A DNA stretch of 64,000 nucleotides, from contig BSQZ01000022.1 in the NCBI GenBank assembly GCA_033239005.1, forward strand, positions 5,567,501 to 5,631,500, in the 5' to 3' direction. The notes below the pieces were generated by a model. It had not been told where the DNA came from and ran no database searches. It saw only the letters and a list, made by a program, of their open reading frames with translations. The translations under genes and the position numbers were made by a program. Source of the DNA: Lamellibrachia satsuma. Lineage: Eukaryota; Annelida; Polychaeta; Sabellida; Siboglinidae. Positions within the stretch are counted from its first letter, which is position 1. Each line of letters begins with the position of its first letter. Of this stretch, positions 49,885 to 61,749 are shown in pieces.

Positions 49885-50830
49885 GGTGAAAAACTTCAAC
49901 GAATAGAAAACAAAGACTACGGTCGGCGGTCGCACAGACGACGTCATAGCTTAGACTTCGTGTTCTTAACATACGATAGTGAAGCACGCAAACTGGGAAA
50001 GTCTGCGCGAAAAAGTGTCCAATGTTCATCGTCTTTTTTGTGATTGAATGTTCTGTGGAAAAAAGCGTCGACAATAACATGAATTATTTTCTGCTTACGT
50101 AGATTGGCAATTTACCTCGGAAAGAACAAGTAATTCATCACATTTTGTGGTGTATTGGGTTAAAAACTACATTTTAACTTAATGGTGTAATAAAAAATGG
50201 ACTTCTCGCAGAAATTCGTAGCGATGCTAGTATGTCTTGGTGCGATTACCTCGGTACTGTGTAAATGCACAGTGAAACAGGGAAAGTCTGCTCTAAACAG
50301 CATATATTGTTCACCACCTTTTTATTCGATGGATCCCTTTGTGGAGTTTCTATCTATTTTAATTAATTTAATTCTATCTCACTTTTACAATGATATATGT
50401 TTTCATGAACGAAACTTCCCCTTGCTTCCCGACAAGAAATTAAATAATTTTCTCAAACACATATCAATTGTTTGAGAAAACAATTCTTGATTGACAATTC
50501 AATGATTGGCAATAACCCTCCGCCTAGCATTGAATGAATTATCTCGCGTTGTTGTCGTGTATCCATATACTCCTTTTGACTATTTTTTTCTTTTCTTCTA
50601 AATCAGGTTAATCGATCGGTCATATTATTAATGATAGTGGAATCATTTTCAATGCAATCGTTTGTCTTGTATCAAAGTCCAATAATTGTGAAAGTCTAGT
50701 TGCTTAAGCCATTGTTGATCGCGCTTCTTTTTATTAAATGTCAAAAACCTGTAATATGCTATGACATTTGAATGTAAAAGCCATTTCATAAAACTATTAG
50801 TGCAGGGACAGTTGCTGTTAGAAATAGATA
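49885..50830 (-). repeat. large inverted repeat, right arm (pairs with 44643-45790)
   Basis: Reverse complement of the left arm in matching order. It lacks the AT microsatellite and carries a single 30-bp unit where the left arm has six. Short open frames across it (for example 50197-50475) have no recognisable product. Confidence 0.8.
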
Positions 50831-51339
50831 TAGTGGAAAACCAACTGGAGAAAACAGTTAGGTACATATAAAAGGTTACTAAGCGCCATGCAATCTCATA
50901 CTCCCTATTGAGTTCCAAACTGTGATGTCGGTCTAGTTTTGACTGATGTCATCTGTATAGCTTGAGGCTTGAGGTAAAGCAGTCGACATTTTCAATCGAC
51001 GTGTGTTTGCCGGCAACATTACAGTAGTACAATTATGAGGGCTAATGACACTGAACCTCAGACTTGTATAAAATGCGCTTCCACTGTTGCAAAGCTTTTT
51101 TTGGTATGGACAAAGACGCGAGTCTTGACTTGCGCAATGATGATATGGGACTTGACCTGTTCGCATGGACAACGACTTGAGACTTGACTTGAATTTGCAT
51201 ACGCCTCCATGCCTGAGGATCTGGAAAGCAAAGAAATGGCCCAGATAATGGTCTCAATCCATGATTATTCCATTCCTGAAAAGGGGAATTTTAAGACTAG
51301 TCAAAACGTATATAACAATCAGCCTCATCAATCACCGAA

Positions 51340-51840
51340 GCAATATCATGCCACGAATCATTTTTAATAAGATTTTAACAATATTTAAAAAAGGTCCAGA
51401 TGGCAAGTGGACAAGGAAGCCATTGACTTATCGAGAATCCATCAGATTTCATCTACGTGTAACCCCCGTCCTGATATGTGTCAAACTTGTTTTTAAACAT
51501 ATTCCCGCTACTAGCGTTTATACAATTCGTAGATAATTTGTTGTATTTATGTATTGTCATATGTGAGAAAGAGTACTTCCTGATATCCAATCTACCCTGA
51601 TCCTTTACTAACTTTACATCATGCGCACTAGTTCTGCTATTTCTCTTGAGAGAGAAAAACATATTTCTATCAATATTTGCATACCCATTCAATATCTTTA
51701 AAACTTCAATCTGATCTGTTCTTAACCTCCTTGTCTCCAGAATTGTTAAACCACATTCTTCAAGCGTTCTTAATGACCAATGTCTCTCACTTCTGGAATA
51801 ATTTTAGTTGCTCTGCTCTTGAGTAGACTCAAATGAAAAG
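51340..51840 (-). mobile_element. LINE 3' end (CR1/L2-like), uninterrupted 3' UTR
   Basis: The minus strand from about 51835 reads RATKIIPEVRDIGH, a stop or frameshift, then LRTLEECGLTILETRRLRTD, QIEVLKILNGYANIDRNMFF, RKYSFSHMTIHKYNKLSTNC, INASSGNMFKNKF and GGYT with the stop at 51453. This is the C-terminal tail common to CR1/L2-type endonuclease-reverse transcriptase polyproteins. The 3' UTR continues to about 51340 and preserves the uninterrupted site of the element inserted at 8497-8857. Dead by truncation and a frameshift. Confidence 0.85.
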
Positions 51841-51909
51841 CACAATACAAACTGGCCGAAGAACATGTCATGAATTAGGGCCGTAAGAAGATGTAAGTCT
51901 GATCATATA

Positions 51910-52420
51910 AAATATATCTGCTTCATCAAAGACACCTGATCCACAATTTCATTGATTTTAAGAATGCGATCGTCCGTATCTGCACGAAGTCTTATGACAA
52001 ATAGTGATGAACGACAACTCCGACGAACATGTGATGCAAGTTATAGAGGCAGGTTTCGCCACCTCAAACAGTATTATACTTCTAAACTACCAATTTGGAG
52101 ACATTTTCAGGACAAATGTAGCATTTCGTAAGGGGTGCCCGTTCTCGCATGTTCTCTTCAACATATTCCGCGACGACATCATGCAGAAGACCCCCGAAGA
52201 CTTCAACACCACCATGTCTATTGGTCTAAGTCGAATTAGTAATTTTCTTTTTCCGAAAACTATTACCTTCATGACAAGCAGCGAGAATGAACGTCAAGAT
52301 GGAAGAAAACGATAGAGCTAATGGGATGGAAGTCAGCTCAGAAGAATGCAAAGTACTTGACAACGTTTCCAACCAGAAAACCCCCCATTCATATCATGCT
52401 GAACAGCCAGAACCAATCAT
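51910..52420 (+). mobile_element. LINE reverse transcriptase fragment, decayed
   Basis: Plus strand, in broken frames: FIDFKNAIVRI (decayed A motif), DEHVMQVIEAGFATSNSIIL, NYQFGDIFRT, the B motif as FRKGCPFSHVLFNIFRDDIM, DFNTTMSIG and then NGMEVSSEECKVL. Residues line up with palm-domain order in Jockey/RTE-type RTs. The region that should hold FADD reads NFLFPKTITFM, so the catalytic aspartates are gone. It ends at the start of the 67-bp satellite array. Confidence 0.8.
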
Positions 52421-52424
52421 ATTG

Positions 52425-53286
52425 GATCTGTATGTTTCCCTGTGTCAGTAAGAAAAAATACATGTTGTTATTGACACAATGACTCATGTTGGACCTGTAT
52501 GTTTCCCTGTGTCAGTAAGAAACAGTACATGTTGTTATTGACACAATGAATCATGTTGGACCTGTATATTTCGGTGTGTCAATAAGAAACAGTACATGTT
52601 GTTATTGACACAATGAATCATGTTGGACCTGTATATTTCGGTGTGTCAATAAGAAACAGTACATGTTGTTATTGACACAATGAATCATGTTGGACCTATA
52701 TATTTCCGTGTGTCAGTAAGAAACAGTACATGTTGTTATTGACACAATGAATCATGTTGGACCTGTATATTTCGGTGTGTCAATAAGAAACAGTACATGT
52801 TGTTATTGACACAATGAATCATGTTGGACCTGTATATTTCGGTGTGTCAATAAGAAACAGTACATGTTGTTATTGACACAATGAATCATGTTGGACCTGT
52901 ATATTTCGGTGTGTCAATAAGAAACAGTACATGTTGTTATTGACACAATGAATCATGTTGGACCTGTATATTTCGGTGTGTCAATAAGAAACAGTACATG
53001 TTGTTATTGACACAATGAATCATGTTGGACCTGTATATTTCGGTGTGTCAATAAGAAACAGTACATGTTGTTATTGACACAATGAATCATGTTGGACCTG
53101 TATATTTCGGTGTGTCAATAAGAAACAGTACATGTTGTTATTGACACAATGAATCATGTTGGACCTGTATATTTCCGTGTGTCAATAAGAAACAGTACAT
53201 GTTGTTATTGACACAATGAATCATGTTGGACCTGTATATTTCCGTGTGTCAGTAAGAAACAGTACATGTTGTTATTGACACAATGA
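52425..53286 (+). repeat. 67-bp hairpin satellite array, about 13 copies
   Basis: Unit atgttggacctgtatatttc, ggtgtgtcaataagaaacag, tacatgttgttattgacaca, atgaatc; spacing 67 bp (52491, 52558, 52625). tgtgtcaataa and ttattgacaca within a unit are exact inverted repeats 16 nt apart, so every unit can form a hairpin. The array ends exactly where the NLR exon remnant begins (53287). Confidence 0.97.
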
Positions 53287-53945
53287 AGGGGATGGCGCTG
53301 GCGTGGTTATTACAGCAGCAGACGTGCGCGATCACCAGTCTCAAGTAAGTCATACAACGTTTACACTTCAAATTACCCCAATGTAATGTGCAATATCAAC
53401 ATTAAAACTATGGCCTATATATAGTGCAGAACAGTATACTAATTCAGTGGTTTTATGGATGTGAATCCTCACTGCCTCCTACCAGTCATGTAAACATGTA
53501 TGTGAACATGTAAACATGTACGTGAACATGTAAACATGTACATCAACATGTAAACATATACGTCAACATGTAAGCATGTATTTGAACATGTAAACATGTA
53601 CGTGAACATGTAAACATGTATGTGAACAAATTCATTATGATATATTTCAACATGTCACAGTTTCTTTCAAAGTAACTTTCACATTAATGTACATTGAATG
53701 TTAATGTTAAACATTTAACTAAGACCTGACATCAGACATAGGTTAGTAGCTCATGACAAAATTCCTGAGTGAATGTTGATGGATGCCAAGTTGTTGGGTC
53801 ACGCGTATTAGAATACAGCTAACTAATGGGAAACTAACCAGTAATTGTGACACTGTTTCTCTTCCAGGTTAGGAGGGTTAGACAGCCATATGATGATGCA
53901 ACTGTGTGATGGTCTGGTGTGACACAAGTTGCTTAAGGACTTAAG
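53287..53945 (+). pseudogene. NLR fragment: end of NACHT exon plus one LRR exon
   Basis: Exon remnant 53288-53344 encodes GMALAWLLQQQTCAITSL and ends at an intact donor caa|gtaagt. A 523-nt intron follows, then exon 53868-53945 (78 nt, cttccag|gtta ... taag|gtaagt) encoding KLGGLDSHMMMQLCDGL, an LRR-like half-repeat, with a TGA after LV. Everything 5' of the first exon remnant has been replaced by the 67-bp satellite. Without NACHT and HEPN it cannot be functional. The TGA is shared with the other arm, so it predates the duplication. Confidence 0.85.
53490..53635. repeat. intronic acatgtaaacatgtacgtga repeat
   Basis: Seven or so copies of a roughly 18-20 bp palindrome-rich unit; the matching array in the other arm is at about 59310-59480 with different unit order. 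Confidence 0.88.
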
Positions 53946-54607
53946 GTAAGTTATTATTTTTGTTCTTCCAGTCCACCCTACTCTTGAGTGCCGAATAAGC
54001 ATCCCTATACGCGTATTTATTTTATGAAAAATGCCACCCTATACGCACCTTATTTGGCACTATACTATTATTAAATTTAAACATTTGTGCCAGCCTATAT
54101 TCTCCGATAATCGTGGCAAATTATGCAGGGTATAATTTTTAGGAGAGCAATTGCTCTCACTCCTTATTGCTATAGCGCTAATCAATCATTCACGGTGCGG
54201 TGTGGCTCCCTCTGACGGCTAAGTTTTCATCCTTTAGAATGACAGTCATGAATTTAACGGGATCACGTGCTTATGAGGATCCTAGATTTTTATCCCGAAG
54301 CGTTAGACTGTTAGATTTCCATGAATCCTTAGTTATCGAGAGCTTCACATGGTATATTACTAGTTAAAACGCCATTATCACCGCGTAAACCGACCATAAA
54401 TGGTCACCGTGCACATCGCCTCAAATAAGTTGTAATTGGCTGGTGGTGGTTTCCCCTCAAACGGGCTTGCATATTCAATTCAATAAAACTTTAATGTACA
54501 TTTAAAAATGGACAATTCCACGGTTTTTCGTAGATATAAAATGCGGTTACTATATCTGCGGTGACGTGAATGCGCACAAAGTTTATGCATATTCGGCTGA
54601 AAAAAAA

Positions 54608-54770
54608 CCAATGAATTATGTAGGTGCTGGGGTTTGATTTTTTTTTCACAAAACATTTTTTGGTCATTCGATAATAATAAAACTTTGCTAACGTTTCATT
54701 TGCACTCAATCAATAAAATATCAATTTATTACAGAAATGTTTCTTCAGATTTCCTTTGAAATTGTATTTT
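54608..54770. other. no gene recognised
   Basis: AT-rich spacer between the inverted-repeat arm and the short insertion element. Confidence 0.4.
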
Positions 54771-55080
54771 GTGTTTTCGCAGCTCGATATCCCGTTGACT
54801 CCCGATGTATTTGTGTTTATAATGAAATGGGGACACGCTCATGCAGACCTTTCTCTGTTTGTATAAATACACCAACTACTTGGTAGGTTGGTAACGGGCG
54901 ATCCAATTTTATTCATATCCAACAAGGATTGCCTGGTATGTTACTGATTAAGCTGGTATGTATGACCAATTAGTAAACAATACCAGATAAGATTTAACAT
55001 TAGTGATATTTTCTACTGTAGCTATCAAACTGTCAAAGACAGTCTTCACCAAATACCCTTGCTGCGCTTATACAAAGACA
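54771..55080. mobile_element. short insertion element, second copy
   Basis: Same orientation and about 80-85% identical by eye to 8497-8857, from tgttttcgcagctcgata through cttatacaaag, with internal deletions of about 50 bp around 54937. No LINE sequence flanks it, so it moves or is copied independently of the LINE at 8.4 kb. Confidence 0.78.
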
Positions 55081-55551
55081 GTCGCGCTGGCCATAGATGC
55101 CTTCCCACTCTGTTATAAACCATATTTTAACTGAACATGTAATCGGCTACAAGGTTTCTGACTATATAATATGTCACAATGTTGAGAATGTTTAAGGTAC
55201 AATTCAGAATGTTTCCTATCTGACTTTCATGGTTTGAAAAAGCCTTCATCTTCAAATTACACTCCAAAAATGTATCACAAATTTTTTTTAAATATATTAA
55301 TTACAAATTGTTTAATTCAAAGCATTAGTACATTATCTTTTGATACTAAACTTTCAAACTTTATATTTTCACCCCATGAATGTTTTTTGGTTCTTTTCCT
55401 CTGATAGACCAAGTCTTCAGTCTTCAAGTATATACTGCTAAAAAGTAATAATTTACTATCCTGCAGTTTGTAACGTCATCTCCCAAGGTGGGGTGATCTA
55501 AAACGTTTGTATGCACAATAAAATTGTGCAGTTCAGGGTAAAAATGGATTT
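55081..55551. other. no gene recognised
   Basis: AT-rich spacer. Confidence 0.45.
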
Positions 55552-56640
55552 CTATAATGACTTAATAACTTTGAGGGTGCCTTTCTGAAATGTTTCTGCC
55601 GTTGGTGCAGTGACTGCTTCCTGGGTGAGCGAATTCCACATCGGGATAGAGCAAACATAGAACGAGTGCTGGTGACAATGATGGTAGACAAACTGATGCA
55701 AACTTGGCCATAAAGCTAATTCCACATTGGGATAGAGCAAACAGAACGAGTGCTGGTACACTAAAGTGTTGGTTGGACGAGTACCTCGTATGTGGGGTGA
55801 CCAGGCGCAAGTAGCATACTCAAACGTCGGTTGGACGAGTACCTTGTATGTGGGGTGACCAGGCGCAAGTAGCATACTCGAGTGCTGGTTGGACGAGTAC
55901 CTCGTATGTGGGGTGACCAGGTGCAAGTAGCACATTTTAGTGTTGGTTGGACGAGTACCTTGTATGTGGGGTGACCAGGTGCAAGTAGCATATTTTAGCG
56001 TTGGTTGGACGAGTACCTTGTATGTGGGGTGACCAGGTGCAAGTAGCATACTCAAGTGTTGGTTGGACGAGCACACTTACCTTGTATGTGGGGTGACCAG
56101 GTGCAAGTAGCATACTCAAGCGTTGGTTGGACGAGTACCTAGCACACTCAAGCAAGCATTGGTCGGATAAGTACCTTGTATGTGGGGTGACCAGGTGCAA
56201 GTAGCATACTCAAGTGTTGGTTGAACGAGTTCCTAGCACACTCAAGCAAGCATTGGTCGGATAAGTACCTTGTATGTGGGGTGACCAGGTGCAAGTAGCA
56301 TACTCAAGTGTTGGTTGGACGAGTTCCTAGCACACTCAAGCAAGCATTGGTCGGATAAGTACCTTGTATGTGGGGTGACCAGGTGCAAGTAGCATACTCA
56401 AGTGTTGGTTGGACGAGTACCTAGCACACTCAAGCATTGGTCGGATAAGTACCTTGTATGTGGGGTGACCAGGTGCAAGTAGCATACTCAAGTGTTGGTT
56501 GGACGAGTTCCTAGCAAACTCAAGCAAGCATTGGTCGGATAAGTACCTTGTATGTGGGGTGACCAGGTGCAAGTAGCATACTCAAGTGTTGGTTGGACGA
56601 GTACCTTGTATGTGGTTTTCCTCAGGATACCTTCCCAGTG
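55552..56640 (-). mobile_element. LINE RT C-terminus, part expanded into a 58-bp minisatellite
   Basis: Minus strand from 56620: VLVQPTLEYATCTWSPHIQG, the thumb motif of LINE reverse transcriptases (usually RP.LEYA..VW.P). That 58-bp piece is repeated about 14 times to 55760, sometimes with an added cactcaagcaagcattggtc segment. Then, in shifted frames, comes the family's C-terminal tail: YHHCHQHSFYVCSIPMWNSL and QEAVTAPTAETFQKGTLK, ending at about 55552. The roughly 100 residues that normally separate these motifs are missing. Part of the tail (about 55625-55755) is duplicated. Confidence 0.85.
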
Positions 56641-57355
56641 GGGCCACTCCATACTTTGCTGGTATATCATCATTGATCTGATAATTTTTCTAACTAACCC
56701 CGCCCCACCCCCATAAACATGTTTTAAACTTATGTCATCAAACATGTGTAAAATCATGGGTAGATCCAAACTGTAAAAAGGGGTGTCCAGTTTCTTAACA
56801 GGACACCAGGTGGCAGCACTTACAGTAATTGAAAATTCCACAGGGGAAAGCAATTTATACATGGGAAAGCATTTCTAAATTAACAAAATTGTCATTACGT
56901 ATACTGTAGCGATTTATAAAAATACAGGATGAAATATATCTAAGTTTAATAACATTAATGTTATCATTTATCTATTTTGTCCATATTTATTTGATCATGT
57001 ATCCCAAGTGAACAATTTCAAAGCATGGACCATCAAGCTAGTGCTGTGCAGGTAATAAAGTTAAAACCTGATAGACTTCAGCTTAATCTATCGGTTAACA
57101 AACACAACATTTGAGTAAACATTTATAAAAATATGGATGGAGCCAAATTCAGTAATAATTTTATATTATACGAAGGAACCCAAAAAAACAACTTTCAGTG
57201 CTTAGCTTCTATCATAATTACTGTGCAGATAAACACATTTTATATTTAGTAAAGAATTAACATTAATTTTTATTAAACATGTATCATTTGCTAAATGTGT
57301 TATGATTACGGAATGGTTTTTATGTGCTAGTAATAATTTATGCCTGGCTAGGTGA
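56641..57355. other. no gene recognised
   Basis: AT-rich spacer, no coding signal. Confidence 0.45.
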
Positions 57356-58018
57356 ACACCACACACACAACATCTGTGACAGCTGGTGACAGATGAACAC
57401 CACACACACACATCTGTGACAGCTGGCGACAGATGAACACCACACACACAACATCTGTGACAGCTGGTGACAGATGAACACCACACACACAACATCTGTG
57501 ACAGCTGGTGACAGATGAACACCACACACACAACATCTGTGACAGCTGGTGACAGATGAACAACACACAGACAACATCTGTGACAGCTGGCGACAGATGA
57601 ACACCACACACACAACATCTGTGACAGCTGGTGACAGATGAACACCACACACAGAACAGCTGTGACAGCTGGCGACAGATGAACACCACACACACAACAT
57701 CTGTGACAGCTGGTGACAGATGAACACCACACACACAACATCTGTGACAGCTGGTGACAGATGAACACCACACACACAACATCTGTGACAGCTGGTGACA
57801 GATGAACACCACATACACAACATCTGTGACAGCTGGTGACAGATGAACACCACACACACAACATCTGTGACAGCTGGTGACAGATGAACACCACACACAC
57901 AACATCTGTGACAGCTGGTGACAGATGAACACCACACACACAACATCTGTGACAGCTGGTGACAGATGAACACCACACACACAACATCTGTGACAGCTGG
58001 CGACAGATGAACAACAAA
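57356..58018. repeat. 41-bp minisatellite, about 16 copies
   Basis: Unit aacatctgtgacagctggtg then acagatgaacaccacacacac. Very uniform, with gctggcgacag variants in five units. Minus-strand cysteine-rich frames of 230-280 codons across it are artefacts. Confidence 0.98.
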
Positions 58019-58297
58019 TACAACAGGCACATAACCTACTACTCTCAAGTGCCAAATAAACATATAGGCCAAATAACAGTATAGCGTGGCAAATCGGTCA
58101 AATTTAATAATAGTATAGTGACAAATAATAGTATGGGGGGGGGCAAATTGTTCAAAACAAATAATAGTACAGTGTGAAAAAGTCACAACAGCCTGTAGTA
58201 TATTTGTCTTTTTTAGCGCCGAAGCAATTTTTTACTCCATGTGAAGCCAATCCGTCCCTAGAAAACTACGCGGATCGTTGTGTATTTGGGTTTATTT
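58019..58297. other. degenerate aataatagtatagtg repeats, no gene
   Basis: Loose copies of caaataatagtatagtg at about 58065-58175, like the flank of the right inverted-repeat arm near 58870. Confidence 0.55.
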
Positions 58298-59667
58298 TCT
58301 GCCGAATACGCATAAACTTTGTGCGCATTCACGTCACCGCAAATATAGTAACCGCATTTTATATCTACGAAAAACCGGGTAATTGTCCATTTTTAAATGT
58401 ACATTAAAGTTTTATTGAATTGAATATGCAAGCCCGTTTGAGGGGAAACCACCACCAGCCAATTACAACTTATTTGAGGCGATGCGCACGGTGGCCATTT
58501 ATGGTCGGTTTACGCGGTGATAATGGCGTTTTAACTAGTAATATACCATGTCAAGCTCTCGATAACTAAGGATTCATGGAAATCTAACAGTCTAACCCTT
58601 CGGGATAAAAATCTAGGATCCTCAGAAGCACATGATCCCGCTAAATTCATGACTGTTGTTCTAAAGGATGAAAACTTAGCCGTCAGAGGGAGCCACACAC
58701 AGCTCCAGTTGGGAGCAACTGATTTTAGCGCGGGCGGTAAACCGCACCGTGAATGATTGATTAGCGCTATAGCAATAAGGAGTGAGAGCAATTGCTCTCC
58801 TAAAAATTATACCCTGCATAATTTGCAACGATTATCGGAGAATATAGGCTGGCACAAATGTTTAAATTTAATAATAGTATAGTGCCAAATAAGGTGCGTA
58901 TAGGGTGGCATTTTTCATAAAATAAATACGCATATAGGGATGCTTATTCGGCACTCAAGAGTAGGGTGGACTGGAAAAACAAAAATAATAACTTACCTTA
59001 ACTCCTGAATCAACTTGTGTCACACCAGACCATCACACAGTTGCATCATCATATGGCTGTCTAACCCTCCTAACCTGGAAGAGAAACAGTGTCACAATTA
59101 CTGGTTAGTTTCCCATTAGTTAGCTGTATTCTAATACGCCTGACCCAACAACTTGGCATCCATCAACATTCACTCAGGAATTTTGTCATGAGCTACTAAC
59201 CTATGTCTGATGTCAGGTCTTAGTTAAATGTTTAACATTAACATTCAATGTACATTAATGTGAAAGTTACTTTGAAAGAAACTGTGACATGCTGAAATAT
59301 ATCATAATGAATTTGTTCACCTATATGTTTACATGTTCAAATACATGTTTACATGTTCAAATACATGTTTACATGTTCAAATACATGCTTACATGTTGAC
59401 GTATATGTTTACATGTTGATGTACATGTATACATGTTCACGTACATGTTTACATGCTCACATACATGTGTACATGACTGGTAGGAGGCAGTGAGTATTCA
59501 CATACATAAAACCACTCAATTAGTGTACTGTTCTGCACTATATATAGGCCATAGTTTTAAAGTTGCATTACATTGGGGTAATTTGAAGTGTAAACATTGT
59601 ATGACTTAGTTGAGACTGGTGATCTCGCACGTCTGCTGCTGCAATAACCACGCCAGCGCCATCCCCT
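58298..59667 (-). repeat. NLR-locus inverted duplication, right arm (pairs with 53287-54607)
   Basis: Reverse complement of the left arm. It is contiguous with the larger NLR pseudogene, so it is the likely source copy. Arms are about 1.32 and 1.37 kb with a 3.7-kb spacer. Confidence 0.93.
58997..59074 (-). pseudogene. NLR pseudogene, LRR exon
   Basis: A 78-nt exon between acceptor cttccag|gtta and donor taag|gtaagt. It reads LGGLDSHMMMQLCDGLV, then a TGA at 59020-59022, then HKLIQELR. This is one leucine-rich repeat of the sensor region that would follow the NACHT exon. The same TGA is in the other arm (53868-53945). Later LRR exons are not seen in the window. Confidence 0.78.
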
Positions 59668-61167
59668 CTGTAGGGTGTAATCGCCTAGACGCTATTGTTT
59701 CTGGGACAATCTCAACTAGATCTTCACACTGTGCCTCGTGGATCAGAGTTATTAGTTGCAACGGTTCAGTCTTGTGCTCAAGTTCCTCAATGAAAGTCCG
59801 TGGGTTCAGTTGCTCATTATCGGCTGACCCAAAGTACCTCATGAAATTGGCATTGCTTGGGTCGCATAACAAACCAACTACAAAGGTGAGTAAAACCTCG
59901 TGTTGATGGACTGATGTTTCACTATCATACAGACGTGAAACGTCACGAGGGTATCCAATCAGCAAACTAACCACCGTCAAAAACTCCTGAAAAGTCAAAT
60001 GCGTGAAAGACCAACATTGTCGTTTTAGGCTTCGCGTAACTGCATCCGTTGTCTGTGATTCTTCTAAAAAAAACACTTTGTCTGTCCTCAACGCCGATTT
60101 CTTCTATGTCTTTGTCATACAGGATCAGGCGTAGTGGAGATGACAGTGTGCAACATTTAGCCACCTTGACGTGTTTCTTCAAAGAATCTCCAACGTTTTG
60201 AAGATCGCTTCAGCATCCATTTGTTTTGATTCATTCTTCAAAACCGGATGCAGTTTCCTGATGGGATGCAATGTGGCAAACACGTATAACTGTGTTATGG
60301 TGGATACTGCAGCCACATCCCCAGTTAGCTTGCATGAATGCATGTCTCGAAGGCACATGCACACAAAGTTACACTGAATAGGAATGTAACACACGGTGGC
60401 GATGTTCACATTTGTGTCAAGAAATCTCCTGATGAACAGCTGCAATTTTGAGTCACCGACACTGAATTTGTCAACATATTTCTCAATGTTTTCTTTTGAG
60501 AAGCCATAGATTTCCGTAACACAATGACACACTTCTGAAGGAAGCTGGTCAGTTGGTCTGGAAGTACCTTTGTTCGAGGCAGCATGACACCGCTGATGAT
60601 ACCTGAGATTAACACGTTCCAATCAACCTCCTCATTCCTCACGCCTCCACATTTTTCTGAGAATTTATATTCTGGAAATTTGTCTAGGCCTTCGATGGCC
60701 ACCATGGTGTCTTCAGGGTGTTTGTAGATTTCGTTAATGGTGACAGTCTTTTCTTCTTCAGACAATATCAGTTCTCCTAGCAACAGATAGTGTCCACTTC
60801 CTATCCTGCGGCAACTCCCTCAATGTGACAACAAATAAATACATGATGTCATTCCAGAGCTTCTTCTCAGCGCACTGCTTTGACATTTGTTTAACGAATG
60901 TCGTTTTTCCAACACCCGCTTTCCCTCGAATCAGGGCACTGTGTGGGGCAACTTTGTCTTTCAACACATCAAAAAGTTGTGGAATTTGTATAACTTCACA
61001 TGACTGCTTGCATCGCTGCATTTCTTCCACATCACTATAGGGAAGTGTTTCTGGGAGTTTTCTTGTCTCGAACTTCTGCAGTCGTAGGTCAACGAACATG
61101 TCATCTAGAGGGGCACGGGTGGGAGCATCTAGTGAATACTTCTGTCATATCTGTTTAGTTATTGTAT
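59610..61167 (-). pseudogene. NLR pseudogene, NACHT exon
   Basis: One long exon after acceptor tttttttacag. In broken frames it encodes the NACHT NTPase of a NOD-like receptor: Walker A RGKAGVGKTT, Walker B region MVAIEGLDKF, SGIISGVMLPRTKVL then TSRPTDQLPS in the next frame, the helical region, and the winged-helix/superhelical motif FTHLTFQEFL before GMALAWLLQQQ. Breaks: TGA at 61145-61147, frameshifts near 60800, 60570, 60185 and 60075, and the donor reads caa|ctaagt instead of gtaagt (59609-59608). Such receptors oligomerise in the cytosol in immune signalling; this copy cannot make one. Base-call errors could explain some indels but not the stops. Confidence 0.9.
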
Positions 61168-61289
61168 CTGTAAAAAAATACATTAATGAATATTTTATTA
61201 TCAACATACGAATACAAAATATAAAAAATTCATAATTTAACAATGTTGCCATTTTTCACTCCTTCTATCTGTTGTATTGCCAAAAAATG

Positions 61290-61345
61290 TGTTATGTTAT
61301 GCCAATGTGTTATGTTAAGCCAATGTGTTATGTTAAGCCAATGTG
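61290..61345. repeat. 18-bp repeat, 4 copies, in the NLR intron
   Basis: Unit aatgtgttatgttaagcc. Confidence 0.9.
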
Positions 61346-61749
61346 TTATGTTGCATTATTTATGTGCCACTGACTTAAATTAATACTTAATGTGGAACAA
61401 CTGAACAGTTCTCCATTAACTCCCAACTATTATAATACAATAAAACAAATGAATAAATAGTGAAATAATCTAAACAACGACAACTGTGTGCAAGGGTACA
61501 TTCATCTTGCATATAATCCTGTTTACTTGGACTTTAACTTATAAAAAAATAACAATTCAAAAACTGTAGATATAGATTGGAAGATGCATACTGCCAATAT
61601 GTGGATTTGCAAATAGAAATGTAAATGACATGTTAAAAAGGGAAATATTATCATAATTTATCTACCCAAACACAAGCATTTTAAGTGCAGAAAAAATTAG
61701 GGGGGTCAGTAGAATACGTCATTACTTTTTTCTTTTTTTTCTTTGTTTC

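Larger units (their letters stand above)
53287..54607 (+). repeat. NLR-locus inverted duplication, left arm (pairs with 58298-59667)
   Basis: Carries the end of a NACHT exon, an intron, an LRR exon and about 650 bp of downstream DNA, all present in reverse complement in 58298-59667. The left arm lacks a roughly 40-bp segment near 54200 that the right arm keeps. Confidence 0.93.

Noticed and set aside
52004..52315. Frame first seen as a small host protein of 103 residues
   Set aside because: Residue order matches a LINE reverse-transcriptase palm region, so it is annotated as a decayed LINE fragment.
57202..58186. Cysteine-rich minus-strand frames of 235-282 codons
   Set aside because: Three frames cycle through the 41-bp array; apparent cysteine-rich repeats are an artefact.
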